This document shows, piece by piece, positions 13,225 through 27,010 of a DNA stretch of 64,000 nt (its first letter is position 1; the number at the start of each line of letters is the position of its first letter). The notes under the pieces are model-generated. The model did no database searches, had not been told where the DNA came from, and saw only the letters and a list, made by a program, of their open reading frames with translations. Source of the stretch: Mycteria americana (Eukaryota; Chordata; Aves; Ciconiiformes; Ciconiidae); the NCBI RefSeq assembly GCF_035582795.1, contig NC_134368.1, positions 36,144,501-36,208,500 of the forward strand, in the 5' to 3' direction. Both the position numbers and the translations under genes were made by a program.

Positions 13225-16200
13225 CCCCTCATGCACGTATCTAAACTCTGTGGTGTCACTGCTAGGTCACCCCACAATTATCACTAATCCTAAAGGTAAA
13301 TTCCCAGCATTGGTTGGAAGCAAGGTGTGCTTTTATGCACCTTGACATCCCAGAGAGGAATGTTAAGGCATAAAGGAATTATGATGTGCTACAAGACTTG
13401 CCACTTGTGTTAGCACTGGGGCACAAATCAGGTCCCGGAGCTCCCAGAGCACAAAACGTCTGTCCCACAAATGCATCTGTCCTTTACCATAATAGCCGCT
13501 ACTCTCTGGAGACGTTATGGAAAGGATGGGTTGCTGGGAAGATCAGGCCTACTGAGACCTCTCCTACAGGGACCACATCCAGTTTCAGTGGAAAGAAGTA
13601 GTGTTCCAAAGCACTTTGGCTCTGTACCAAGCTAATGGCAAAATACCAGAACTTTAATTCTGCTCTGACCTTTCTATAGCACACTTCACAACTGGCTGGC
13701 CACTTCTTAGGAAAGGATGCTATGCATTTAGGTAGCAAATGTCAGAGGCAGTATTATCGCTGATAAAATAGCATTGCTAGAAAGATGATGAAAGCATAAA
13801 TGAGTAAGAGAAAGGATGTCTTAAGGGTTGTCTCTTTCTCCAATCGAAGATGGAGCATTTTCTAAGCACACTGAATTTTAATTTTGTCCTTTGAGAATGT
13901 TTGGCTATCTCAGATAAAATAATTTGTAAATCAATTAAAAATGCAATGGGGAGAAAAAATAACAAGCAAACAAACAAAACACCCACAAAAAACCTGCACT
14001 TGTACATTGTTAGTCATTAATCTTGATTATCTCTTAAGCTGCATGCATTTTGCCCTGGCTCTGCAACATGACTAAACTCAGATGGCCAGAGTCTTCCCTA
14101 CCCGAGGAGAATGTACAGTGAGTGTGAAATAGCCATCGGCCACCCAGTCCTTACCCTTTCCCTCCTGCTTTCTCTGTTAGCACTACACCATAGATATTGA
14201 TTTAATTAATGAAGTAAAAAATTTTATCACTGTAAAATAAAGAAAGTGATTAAAAATGCCAACACTCATATTTACTCATGTATCTTTCTGTATAGATCAG
14301 TGAACAACATCCTGATTTTTTTTTATAACAGGAGATAATCTCTTTTACAACATAGTTTCTCCTTTATTGAAACATTATACTGTATCTTGTTTGTTCTGTG
14401 TTAATATTTATTTCAGCAGCTTTCTTTCTGTAAATTATTCAGGTCTGTTCTGAATTTGCGAGCTAATTTACACAATGGCCACAGAAAAGCTTCCATTTGT
14501 CCTGAATCTAATCCATTGGTCAGAGTACATACTTCAGGGGTTTCTTAGCCATATTTCTTCCTAAACGCATACCTTAAAGTCATCATGATTCCTAATTAGA
14601 TGAAATATAACAAGACATATAATTACTTTCTTTGCATCTGTTCATACATACACATTTCCTCATCAGTAGAGATTCCATTACTTGGCCTTTAAACGTGGAA
14701 GATTTTTAATTAGCAATGAAATGCTCTTTTTACTTCATTACTTCTGGTTGCTTTTTTTATATACCACTGTGCCTTTAGTTTTTCATATCCATGTCCTTTC
14801 CTTTGATTTTTGAGGCCTGTGATTTTCTGTGGTGGTTTCTAAGATAAATATTCCCTCAGGAAAAGATTGTAAACATCGAAGCATGGTACAGAAAATGTCA
14901 AAAATTACAGGCATTTCTCTGTGTCTGAAATGATCTGTTGGGTTTCCTGCTTATAATAAATAAGAAGAGCACATGTTCCATTACCGCACTCTGTGTGAAA
15001 TAGGGCAGATCCCAGAGCACTTTTTCTTTATATTTAACCAAAACCTGACATTTTTAAAAAGAGGCGATTCCTTAAAGGTTTTATGTACTAGACATGAGGT
15101 CCTTGACGTTATTCCTCATTCCTGACAACTTTTTTGAATTCCCTTGAAACACCAGACATTAATAGAAAACTTTCAATGAAGTTTGTGCATTTTATTGCTC
15201 TCACATTCGTTTGTGTACAATCACATTAAAAGCTGAAAGAAGCATGAAAATCAACGGCATCCATGACTTCTGTGCCAGCTGCGAGAGCATTCTAGCTCAG
15301 GCTAGAAGACATTTTAAAAAGCCAACAGATGCCCGCTTTCTCTTTATTCCTTCACTGTTCCTCACAGTGTCCTCTATTAGGGGAGGAAATTGATTTTCTA
15401 GTTTATTAGCTATTCCGAAATTAAAAAAATAACACTGGCCCAAAACAAATGCTGAATGCCAACATTTTAAATTGAAAATTCAAAAAAATTATATGGCACG
15501 TGGATTGCTTGTTTTGATATTTAAGTATGCGTTTAGATTAAAAATTAATTTAGTTAACAGAAAAACTACTCAAACGAAAATTCCAAATGTATAAATTTAA
15601 AAATGCCAAAACTTAGTTTGTAAATATTTTAGCACATAAAAAAGGTGACGCTTACATCAAGTGCCTTAGGGTTGCCAAATATGTAATTTATTTGGACTTT
15701 TTTTTGGTCCAGCTGATGTGATCTAACATATTCAACAAAGGCACTGTGGCCTATTAAGATGTTTTGGTCCCCCAGCTGCTTTCTTGCAAAATAAAATGGG
15801 TTATGATACCACAGCTCAGCCCATTTCTCCATCTCAAATCTTAGTTGAAAGTGTAACTGAAGGAAATATTGCACTAAAATACCTAAGTGCTAATCACTGC
15901 AAGGCACTTATTAACTCACTCAGAAATGGTGCAAAGATTTCTGAACAGGAAGGACGAAGCTGAATTTTATTGCCACAGTGGCAAGGGCGTGGCTACCATT
16001 GAGTCACTTCTGTGCTGGAAGATGAGAAGGGAGAAGAAGCAGCTGAGAGAAGAAACTAGTAAAAAATAGTAGAAGAGCCCAGCTACTCACTGCAGCAGCT
16101 GATGATGCTTCCTTCTAGAAGCAACTGTTTCTGCCATTGTCTCCTAACCGCCCAAAGCAGGGCACCATGCCACGCCATCACCTGCCTCAGGAGCAGCACC

Positions 16201-19200
16201 AGCAGCCAGATGGGCTTTCCAGGACACTGCTGTAGACCACAGTCATTTTGTTGCTGCCAGCCCTCTCCCTTCACAGGAAACCACATACCTTGTTTTTAGA
16301 GTTGGCTCAGTGTTCATTTCTACTCCCTCTGCTTAGGAAGTGGGAATGTGTCACTGAGGGGCAGGTAGACAGATAGAAAACATTCATTTCTTAAAATAAA
16401 GCAGCTGTTTACTTCCAAGCATAGGGCTCAGTCACCTTATAAACTCAACGCTCTTTATAATTTCATGACAAATGATGCCTGCCTGTGCAGCCCATGTCTG
16501 CTGAAGCTGATGGCTCAGTTGCCAGGATTTCAGTTCTCCATTCCCCAGCAAATGTGCTTGGCTCCACATTTCCACCTTCACTATTCAGTGTACATTTATA
16601 TTTGTTCCCACCTGTGATGGAACTAGATTGCATTGCGAAGGGCAATGGCATCCATAAAGTGGAAATATTTCTCAACTTGATTAATTATCTGTTCACTCAC
16701 AGGTCTTTTCCAGATGGCCTCCAATCTGCAAGATCATGAACAACTTTGTCTTGCAACGTTAAGTATAATATAGCTAAGCAGGCAGTCTTCTTTCCCTGGC
16801 AATATCAGACCCAGATGTCTACTTTTCTGGCACATTTCCTTAACAGTTAGATAGTGGTACCCGCTCACACTAATGATGTATGTCAGGCACATGAAGCTGC
16901 AAGCTTCAGGGCATTTATCGCAGCAATTCTGAAATATTTTGTCTTGCCAACCTCTTAGAATTAGATCATAACAATTACATTTATGTAAAGACTATAGCAC
17001 ATCTTCAGTCTTTACCACTTTATTATTAACCATTCTCCCTCTGTTTTCTTCCTGCCACAGATACTGCATTGACTCAGCAGAGATTGTTACATTTTCCTGA
17101 CATTTCATGACACTGGAAAATGGCTGTGAGGCACATTCTATCTGTTTTAGTATACAGGTTCGTATAGTCAAACCTGTGGATATCTACATTGCTGTGATCC
17201 ATATGAGTTGTGACCCTTAGTATATCATAATGACGATGTCCTCTGCTTTTTCAAGAGTATATAAAGTATATATGCTTTTTCAGAGTATATAATCTAACGA
17301 TAGAGTCCCTAATCAGGGAGGAAATGCATATTTCTATCTGCTTATATCCTCTGACCCCAAAATGGCTGCCAAATACATCTGTCCTTGTAAATATTTTCTA
17401 TTTCTAGTAGTGTTTGAACACTAGGAGGTATCAGAAATAATAAAGGTATGTGTTGGGCACAGATCCACTGGAAGCGCTTAAGGTCATGTAGACAATTGAA
17501 ACTGATCCCTGTTGTGTACCAGCAAAACAAAGGGTCTTTTATTAAGATGTGTGTCTTCTGAAACATTTATTATTCAGCGTATGTTTTTAAATGTTTAGTT
17601 ACACACACACAAAAAAATATGTAAAGAGTTTAAAACAAGCAGAAAAACAAAACACCTTTCTCCTACTGCACATAAACCAGCTGCTTCTCCATCTGGTGCA
17701 TTCTGTCCACTTCTTCATAGCTCCAACCATATTACCTGCAAGCTGACTTTACTGAGGTTCCTGAACAGCTCTGTTTCTTACAGAGGACTTTATGCATGGA
17801 GTTATCCCTTTATCTGCCTATGCTACACATTTCTCTTATAAAAGACGACTTTGAACATATATGTTTGTTAGCTTAAGAGTATATTACTCTACTTTTTCCT
17901 ATATACGTCAAACACTAGTACTGCAGTGAAAAAAACCAAACACCTCTCCCCACCCCCAACACCCCTCAGAAATAGGCAATGGAAATTGGTTTTGACATTT
18001 TTATATAGTTTTATATGTTTTATACCTCCATATAAAAATCTGATTTGATGTAAAAATTTCAATTTCTCATAAAAAATGAATGTAGCAGCTTGAAATATTT
18101 GCAGTCTTCCAAAACATTTCATTGGATGTGCTGTTGCAGAGGATCTGGGAACAGCAGTTTGGTGACCTCAGGTAGCCATCCTCTTCTGTAGGTCACGTTT
18201 GCAGTTGCTATAACGCACTATTACTATGAATTCCCATGCTGCCTCACCTCTTTCCATCAAAAAGGGCACACTTGTATGGGGGGATATGTGGTCAACCCAA
18301 CCTCATCAAGAGTAAAAATGTTCCACTGTAATGTTTTTCTACTAAACATTTTAAAGAAGCCTAAGAATCATCACCTCAGCATGGATGAATATTTGGCATG
18401 ATTTTCTAAAGGCATATACAGACTGAAATCAATCAGAACTGTGAACGTTCAGTAGATTTGAAAAACTTTACAAGTTTTTTAAGTTATACCTGTATAAAAA
18501 ATATGACTGACCATTTAACCACATCTCCACTGTAACACACACTGAAATAACTAAAAACATCTTGCAGTGATTTCAGCAGTCTGACCTCTAATTGTTGACT
18601 GTGGATGTGCATGTAGGCATGCATAAGTATGTCTGGACATTTGAATTCTTGAGTTTTAAAAAATACATGTAAGTCCAAAACAGTCTGTTACATCACTGGT
18701 GACCCTAAGAGTTTATTTTCCCATACATGCTTGGATTGGACTTACTGAAAGAAGGCAGACAGGTTGTACTATGATAATGTTAAGTCTTCCCTTCATATCT
18801 GCAGCTTAAGAGCTCCACAAAGAAATACATTAAATCCAACTAAGGCTGAAGGGAATCCTCAAAAGGAAAACTTGAAAGAGAAAACAGTCAGAAATGTCAG
18901 CAGCTAATTGCTGTGCAGATTCTACACAAGAAATAAAATGAAATACAGGAAGATAAATCAGTGAGTCATCCTCTAAAATCATGTATTGGTAGATTTTTCT
19001 GTGGCAAAAGAACCCCTCAGAGAATGCTTGGAATTATTTTAAGAAAGCAAAGTTTAACATTGAGCATAAATGTAGGTTTGTGTTTATGAGTCTTTCTTAT
19101 ACATGGAGATCTATAGGTATCTAATGAAGTTGGGATGAAGAATATATAGATACACTATGAAAGTGAGTAAACTCCTAAGTACATATTTACAGTTGGAATT

Positions 19201-19280
19201 TGCAGATTTTCATTTCACTTCCAATCACCTTCATCCTTTTACTGTGCATTATCTAGCATTTCATTTTCTGGTGTAGGGTG

Positions 19281-19345
19281 TTTGTTAGGAACATACGCGT
19301 TTGCTAGGAACGTACTTGTTAGGAACATGTTTGTTAGGAACATAC
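19281..19345. repeat. Minisatellite, four units of 14-19 bp
   Basis: Four adjacent imperfect copies share the core TTGTTAGGAACATAC, starting at 19281, 19300, 19316 and 19330. Units differ by single substitutions (TTGCTAGGAACGTAC in copy 2) and by small length changes. A short open frame crosses it and shows the repetition as LGTYL/LGTCL, but this is a by-product and not evidence for a protein. Confidence 0.85.
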
Positions 19346-22300
19346 TTGCCCATACCAGCAGGTTGGTTTGGGTCCAGTCTCCAAGGAAAGCACACAGGAG
19401 TTAACAGAGTTAAAAAATTTAAGTTTTGTGGCATTTTGCTATGCTTCTTCAATAAGAAACAAACTTCCTATGAATCCTCCCATTATTCCCTCCGGATAGC
19501 TGGTAAAATCAACAACTAAACATCACTTCTTTTAGCTGTTTCTCTAGTCTTCCTTCTTTGACTTTCCACACAAACTGGCTGTGGGCTCTCAACAGTGAGG
19601 CTCCACTCCGAGGTTGGCTCAAATTTTGAATTAATATAGGAAAAGAACTGCCACGTGAGCAGGATATAAGAAGAGAGAAAACTAAAGCAAATAGGTGAAG
19701 ATGAATGCAATAATATATTTGCTTCCTAGGACCCTTCTAGCCGTATTTATAACACTGCATCCCCATACTTCTCAGAAAGTTAACATAGGAAATGTATCTC
19801 AAAAATCCACCCAGAAGTTATTTCCTTCCCACTTATCAATGTAAATGATTTTTGCATCCCAGCTGAATTCTTTCTAATTCCATTACCTTTGTCTTCTGCA
19901 GGTTTAAACTTATCTCATTCTGTATGCAGTTTTTACATTCATACTTCCTTTTCAAAAAACACCTTATTCTCTAAGACTTGTCACAATATTTTGAGAAATA
20001 AAGAAACACACAAGACTAAAATAAATATTTGCTTTTGAATATGGTATGATTCTAAAATTCTAGTATCTGAAGGATGATAACCTGGTGAATGGGAAATCTG
20101 TTCTAAAAATCTATATTTACTTTATAATTAGTAGAAAGTATATGAGGAATGTATAACGAGTAACTGTAAAAAAAAATCTAATGGCTAGTATTTATTTACT
20201 TTCATGGATAAAAATCAATGGAGAGGCAAAGGAAGGGATTCAGAGTTAAAAAACCTGAAATCTTTAGATTGCTTATTTAATTTTGTCTAAATTTTCAAAA
20301 CCCAAAACTTTTCCAAGAGATGGCTAGCTTGTCAGTGGTGCAAAGTGAATTAATGGGTTTAGTTGTTTTATGGGCTTACCTGTATCAGAGATGCCCCTTT
20401 TTTGGCAGTAACATAAAAACATAAAAATTTAAATGATCAGGACTCTTGGGATAATGGAGGGAAGCTTGAAAACCTGCTGTTTCTATCTTTACAGTAGACT
20501 TCAGGCTGTGACTCTCTTCCAACGTAACAGTCTAATATTAAAGTTTTTATCTTTTAATTAATAAATTTGATTTTATAGATAATATAATTAATATTAGACA
20601 TCAATATCTAACCACCTCCCTCCTTCTAATGAGGTTAAGTCTCTGCAACACGAAATGTCAGTCTTGTCTTAAATTGAGCTCCAGAGTTTAGTCTCCAATT
20701 ATATGAAATCAGAATAAGGTCCTCAAGATTTTTTTGTGTTCCCATTAAACTAAAGGATAATATTGAGATATTCTTCTTATTATTATTGCAGAGTCAGAGC
20801 ACAAGGCATCTTTCTCTCTGCTTGAGAACTTGCTTTCTCCACTTTGGAGCTGCTGACGTCCTCAAAATTATAGCCTTGTAACCCAGTGTGCAAAGGTGCA
20901 GTCCTGTCACAGCAAAACCACAGTGGGGGAGGTTCACGGGTCACAGTCCTTGATTGCATGTACTATTCATCAAGGGTGAATAATGTAAATACTTACCCTG
21001 GAGGGCAGGGGAAAATGCAATGGTAGTGTGTATCTTCAGCAGCCCAAGAGGTGAGCAATAAAATCTAATAGAGGTTACCTGTTCTGTACCTGATCTTCTC
21101 TTAACTGTAATTAATTGGAAATGTGTCATTGTCTTGAACAGTACCAGCATGGGGCCCTACAGCCTTTAAATAAACCTGCTGTAAAATACTTTCTATAATC
21201 TCTTTTCCACTAGTGGGATCATACAAATATCAGATTTGAACATTTCACCTGAGTCATTTTGTTCAGCTCTGCCTCTGCCCTAAAAAAAAGGGTTTATTTA
21301 TCTGTGCCGTCAATCTAAAACTTGACTTGCTGTAGGTCACAAACAGTGTTTAGAGGTGGAAGAGTTTGAAGGTGGAAGAGTCTCATCATACAAATACACT
21401 TCACATTTTTAGGATCACACACCAATGGAAACTAGGTATCATGGATTCTTTTAAGAGTTTTACATACTTACGGTTGAAATCATCAGAACATTTTTTTTTA
21501 ATAATTGAAATGTGCACGTGTAAAGAAGATTCACAGAATTTTAAAAAACAACAACAAAAAACAGTACATGTAAATGCACCCACTGAAAGATTAATTCCCC
21601 AGGTAATACATGTTCTTCTAATTGAAGAACTGCAGATCCAAGAGTAAAAATTATCATCTACCAGGGACTCTTTGTAAAATGGCTGCTCTGGGCATAAACC
21701 TGATGCAAAATACATTCCATAATCTAGCTTCCATTAGTGAGATCATTAGTAGATTTTGTAAACACTAGCTGTAAGCATATTTATGAGGTCCTTTATTCCC
21801 TTCTATTGCTAAAAAAAAAAAAAAAGATTTTATTAATGTATTCCACCAGTGAACAATTTTTTTAAGTGTATGAAACTTCTGTTCAAAAGAAAATGTGAGT
21901 ATTGCACAAGCTTTCATTAAGTTAGGCAATAACTCCCTTTTTACACTGTTTCTTTTACTTAAAGCCAGGACCAAAATGCTTGTGGTCTCTATAATTGCTT
22001 TCAACATTTCACACTTAGCAAAATGGGGTGAGAATGTAAACAACCATATCTAAATTAGTATCCTGAACTTACTAGTTTGTATATTTTGCAAGTTTGTTTG
22101 AATTTGTTGCTTTGAACTAGAATGGCATGATTTATATTGAAGAAACTTCTCAAAAATATTCTTTGTGAAGTGATTCCAATACAGGAAAAAATACCCCCCT
22201 CCCTCTCACTCTTGTCTTAGATACATTACAATAATCCGTACCTTCTCTTTTTTTTCCAGCTGATCTATAAGCTTGAGGGGACTGTACTTCTGAGAAGCTG

Positions 22301-25300
22301 AAAGAAACACCCATACATCACCCATAGATCACAAAGTTCACAGTGAATGAACATTAAATGATTAATTTCTTGCACTAGAAAATATTACAGCTTCCTTATC
22401 ATCCTGTTCCACCTTCTCCATTCCTGTTTCTTCTCCCACTGAGATATCTGCACAAGGTTAAAGAGACAAGGTCAAAAAGAACTAATCGGTAGCCAATCCT
22501 CTACTAAACAGTTGCAAAACAATCAGTCTTATCCCCAGTTAATTCTGAAACACGGGCAGGTGGTTAGTCCTGTAGGGGCCCTGATCTGCAGCTAGCGCAA
22601 ATCAGTGTCACTTCGCTTGAATACAATTAGACCAACTTCACACCATCTAAGAATACGCTTTAGGATTTAGTTTAGCTAATGCCAGAGCCAACAAAAAGCA
22701 ATCCTTGATTCTTAAACCGGAGGTCAACTTAGGCAAGCAGTCAGTTATTGCTTGCTTGTGTTTGTTTATCATTCAGAGAGTTGTTGTTGTTTTATCTTTT
22801 ATTAAGAAAGGAAAGATAAGTGCATTAAGGTGTATCTTTCAACCCTTAAAACATTTTATAGGTCTGTGTAGACAACTGATGCTATCTTCAAAGGCAATAA
22901 TAAGAAAATGTACTCCGTAAATTGTATTTTATCCTCATAGTTTAAGGATTTTAGTATTTTTTGTAATAGTTGCAGGGATTCATAATGCAGGTATATGAAA
23001 ATTAGAATTTATCCACATTTTGCAAACTTTTTATTATGCATGCTATAGGCAAGCTAGAAAAGATAGGTATGCCAGTGATTAGGAAGGGATACATTAGTGC
23101 TACATTATAATGCACAAACAGGTTTTATGTTCTTCTGCATAATATTAGAAGCTCAAATTTATTGAGTCACAACATCTTATCATCACTCAGCTTTTAAATT
23201 AAGGCAGCAATCATTGATTTATATCAGGCATAAAGAACTTCCCGTGTCACATTACTTACTGATACATGGGGTATAATTCTGATAAAGTACGAGTGTATGT
23301 GATATAGTCATTAAGAATTATTTGCATGCATGTAAAAAAAAGGCAAAATATATTCATTTTTACTGTTAACCTCTTCAAAGTGACATCCTCTTATTATCTA
23401 CTATTATCTGCTAAAAAACCGTAAACATTCAACAAATCTGCTTGAACAATTTTTCACTTTATAGAGTTTAAAGATAAAATGTAAATGCCATATACCTAAT
23501 AGTTAGAAATACATTTGTGATAAAGGGATGCAATCATATCTTGCATTGTTAAATATCACAGGGTAAAGGAGGTTATCATAGAGACTACTTTGGTAGCTAA
23601 AAATTCATTCAGTTGTCTAGCTAGTAATAACTAGACATCTTACCCTGTTTTCTAAAATTAGTGAACAAATGCCCAGGTAGTAAGTCAAACAAATGGGTGA
23701 AAGTGTGTGGTTAATTCCTTTTCACCTTTTTGAGGCTGCAGATTGCATGTTTGGGCAGTCTTGTGGGCTTTATTTGTTTCCATGAAGAAAGCTTGCAAAT
23801 CATGCTTACTGTGTATAAGTACATTCTTGCTTATATTTCATATTTACTGGGATACTCATGTTCATAAAGAATAGTGAACATTTTCAGTGGTCCTGTAGAA
23901 AAATCACCATAGTCTGGTCCTATATTTATAATCCCCCGTCAAAAAAAAAAACCCAAAACCAACAACCAAAGCAAAATATTTTTTCAATGGAAGCTCTTCA
24001 GCTTCCATGTACATTTCTTAAGAAATTTTAATCAAGATTCCTGAAAGTGAAATTAATCGCTAGCCATTTCTATTCCAGAATTTTATTAAACTAAATGCTC
24101 ACTTCTGCAAACTATTATTGATTAGGGCAGTTGAATTTAAAAACTGATCATTATTGTATTTCTCTGGTTCATTGGGAAAATTATGGAGAAAGTACAGATT
24201 TGAAATGATGATAAATCAGAGACCAATGATAATATAGGGAACATTCTATATTGTGATATTTTAGGATATACATAGGCAGTCAATTTTATAAACTGCAGCC
24301 CACCAATGCTAAGATATTTCCACATCATAAATAAATGCCTCCTAGAAAAACAGAGTGCCTACTAAATGCATATACTGTAGTTTTTAAGTAAAACAAACCC
24401 GAGCGATATAGTATATGATTTTGATATTGCATTTGCAAACCTTTGATTTGAGGCTTACTACTCTTGTTCCAAATAACTCAGCTACCATATAGTTGTAAAT
24501 GGTATATAAAATGGACTCAAGTTAACTTCTGAGAGTGGCTGAAATACTCTCTCTGGTTGACAAAAAGTATGTGTGAAAAGAAATATATGCTTTGAGGATT
24601 GTTTTCTCTTAATGATTTGATTTGGCATTGTGCTAGGTGCTTGCTATTATTTCTTACTTCAGTTGTCCACAGTTTTCAGAAAGGACTTATCATCTCTGCC
24701 ATTTAATGCATTGCAGTTCCGTAAGTATGAATGTGGATAATTTAATGAATATTCTGATGCTCACTGGATCTTAATGGTGAAACTGAACAGAACAGAGTAT
24801 TAATTAGATCAATGACATTGCAAATATTATGAAAGAAATTGCTTGACAGTTACAGTACTAAGCTCTTCTAAGTTATATTTTGGTCCTGTAAAACATTGTT
24901 CACGCTATTTCAGTTAATGAAATTATTATCTACAATTTCATTAAATAATATCCATGTGTCTGTTATTCAGGTTGAAAAGCAGCTGGAGTCTCTTAAATAA
25001 TAGAACAACTTGAATAGAAGAAGAAAAAGACATCAGGAGTGCTCAGTCTGTAACAATTTTATTTGCTCTTCTATTTCTTTTCAAAGTCAGTCCAGTTAGT
25101 TTATCCTACATGGGGAACAGTATTTAAACTAACTCAGCTGTCTTTGCATGGAAGATGATGTGAGACGATTGTGTGAGCTTCTCAGCTTTCCAGCAGACTG
25201 GCAATAACAAAGAAAGAGCAGCAACACTGGTATTATCTTAAAATGGCATCTCTATTTCTGTAATCAATATCTGATCATGGCTTCATTTCAAAAGAGCCCT

Positions 25301-25334
25301 CTTTCTTAGGATTTCTTAGAGATGAGGGTTGAAG

Positions 25335-25393
25335 GAGAGAGAAAGAGGCACTATATTATACTGAAGGACAGAGAGAGAGGCACTATATTATAC
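25335..25393. repeat. Two-copy tandem duplication, 32-bp period
   Basis: The string GGCACTATATTATAC occurs at 25347-25361 and again at 25379-25393, each preceded by a GAGAGA-type purine run. The offset of 32 bp and similar flanks indicate a simple tandem duplication, probably by slippage. Confidence 0.8.
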
Positions 25394-26975
25394 CTCAGAT
25401 TCTGGGTATTTCAGGTAAAATTGTCTTTTATTCTTTTTTGGTAGAAGCTAAATTGCCATGGCGTATGGTCTTGAGTTATAAATAAGTATATGGGAAATCT
25501 TTTATATATGGGCATCTTTTTAAAACTGAGACATTTGTATGCCACAATTGCTGACCCAGAGTACAGCTGAGTTTTACTGTCTTTCCTCCTATAATCTGGA
25601 AAAATTTCAAAGGAGCTGATGATAAATTATAAAACTCTAAGGCTGAGTCTAAATCAGAGTTACTGGCAAATGCCACGTTGATGTTACCTGACATTAAGAT
25701 GAACATACGCAAAAAAATGCTGAGAATAAAAACTTTTTTCATTACAAGGCTAACTCCACTGTTTGTTAATAGTCCTGGATCTGACTGCCCTAGCTAATAT
25801 ACAGCATCTGGATAACTTATTATCCAGAGTATGGATTTTACTGCTGGGCCTGGTATTGCTTTTAGTCCACCACATTCATGTGGAGACACTGGTGGAAATC
25901 AAACCCTTATCTTTATAGATGCGTTCCAAGGTTTCTTTAATAATGGTGTTCATTACTTTCAAATAAAGCACTTACAAGATTACAGCAACAGATCTAATTT
26001 TACTTAACACATTTCTGCTATTCAGAGAGAAATTATAGAATAAATCATTATTAAATTACTTGATTTAAAGCAAGCATGTTATTCGACTGTTCTATGCACC
26101 TATTGAGACTCATATCTTTTCTAAGTTTTATTGGAATCTCTTTCAAACCAGTTTTAACCCTGCATTGGCACCTTCAGCTATAGGATCTCAAAGTGAGGAG
26201 AAAGCCAAAATGCATGAAACGCATAGACGTTTTCAATTCTGATGCAGTCCAAACACATCTGTGTGTGTATTTTCTGTCTCGGAATGTTTTTACCTGCACT
26301 AAACTTGTTTTCTGCCAATGTTACAGAAATTAATAGGACTCAGAGTTAAGTAAAATTTGTGTCTTAAAACCCAGTTTAATTTCCTAAATTACACAGAATA
26401 CTACCCTACTATTTCAAGGAATATCAGATGATGTGTATGTTTATGTGGAACAGAGGTGAAAGGAGAATTATTTTACTCCATTTTCAACACAGGTTATACA
26501 AACCAAATTGGAATAAATATTCCTCTCAAACTGAGTTCGTGGCAAGATTTGTCATGGGCAGTTAGGAAAATCTGTAGGCAGTATGGCTCACAGAAAATAA
26601 TTGCTGATATTACTCTAGTTTTTATTTATTTTTGCATAATTTTAATATAATTTAGTCTATGTTATATTCATATGTAATAACAGGAATCCAAGTTATGTGA
26701 GGGTTTACTCAGCAAGTCATCTGTAGTCACTCTTTACGTGGTGCATTTATCTGTCCAGGTGAACTGTTCATTCAAGATTTGTATCTGATAAAATATAGAT
26801 TGGTAGTAGACAACTATACCATATCTTTCATGTAAACTATGTGACTCACCCTTGGTAACAGTGTAATGATAGCTAAAAATGATAACACTCTGAGGAACTA
26901 CCATAGTTTGTGTTTGGCACAAAAAGTGCAAGTGAATGTAACAGATTTTGATCTTTCTCCAATTATTTTTACAGG

Positions 26976-27010
26976 TGTAGGTGTATCACTGTAACACCTA
27001 CAGTGATACA
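26976..27010. repeat. Two overlapping, mutually exclusive hairpins
   Basis: A perfect 12-bp inverted repeat, TGTATCACTGTA (26982-26993) with TACAGTGATACA (26999-27010), leaves a 5-nt loop. A second perfect 9-bp inverted repeat, TGTAGGTGT (26976-26984) with ACACCTACA (26994-27002), overlaps it, so only one can form at a time. There is no gene context, and this could be chance or the scar of a palindromic duplication. Confidence 0.8.
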
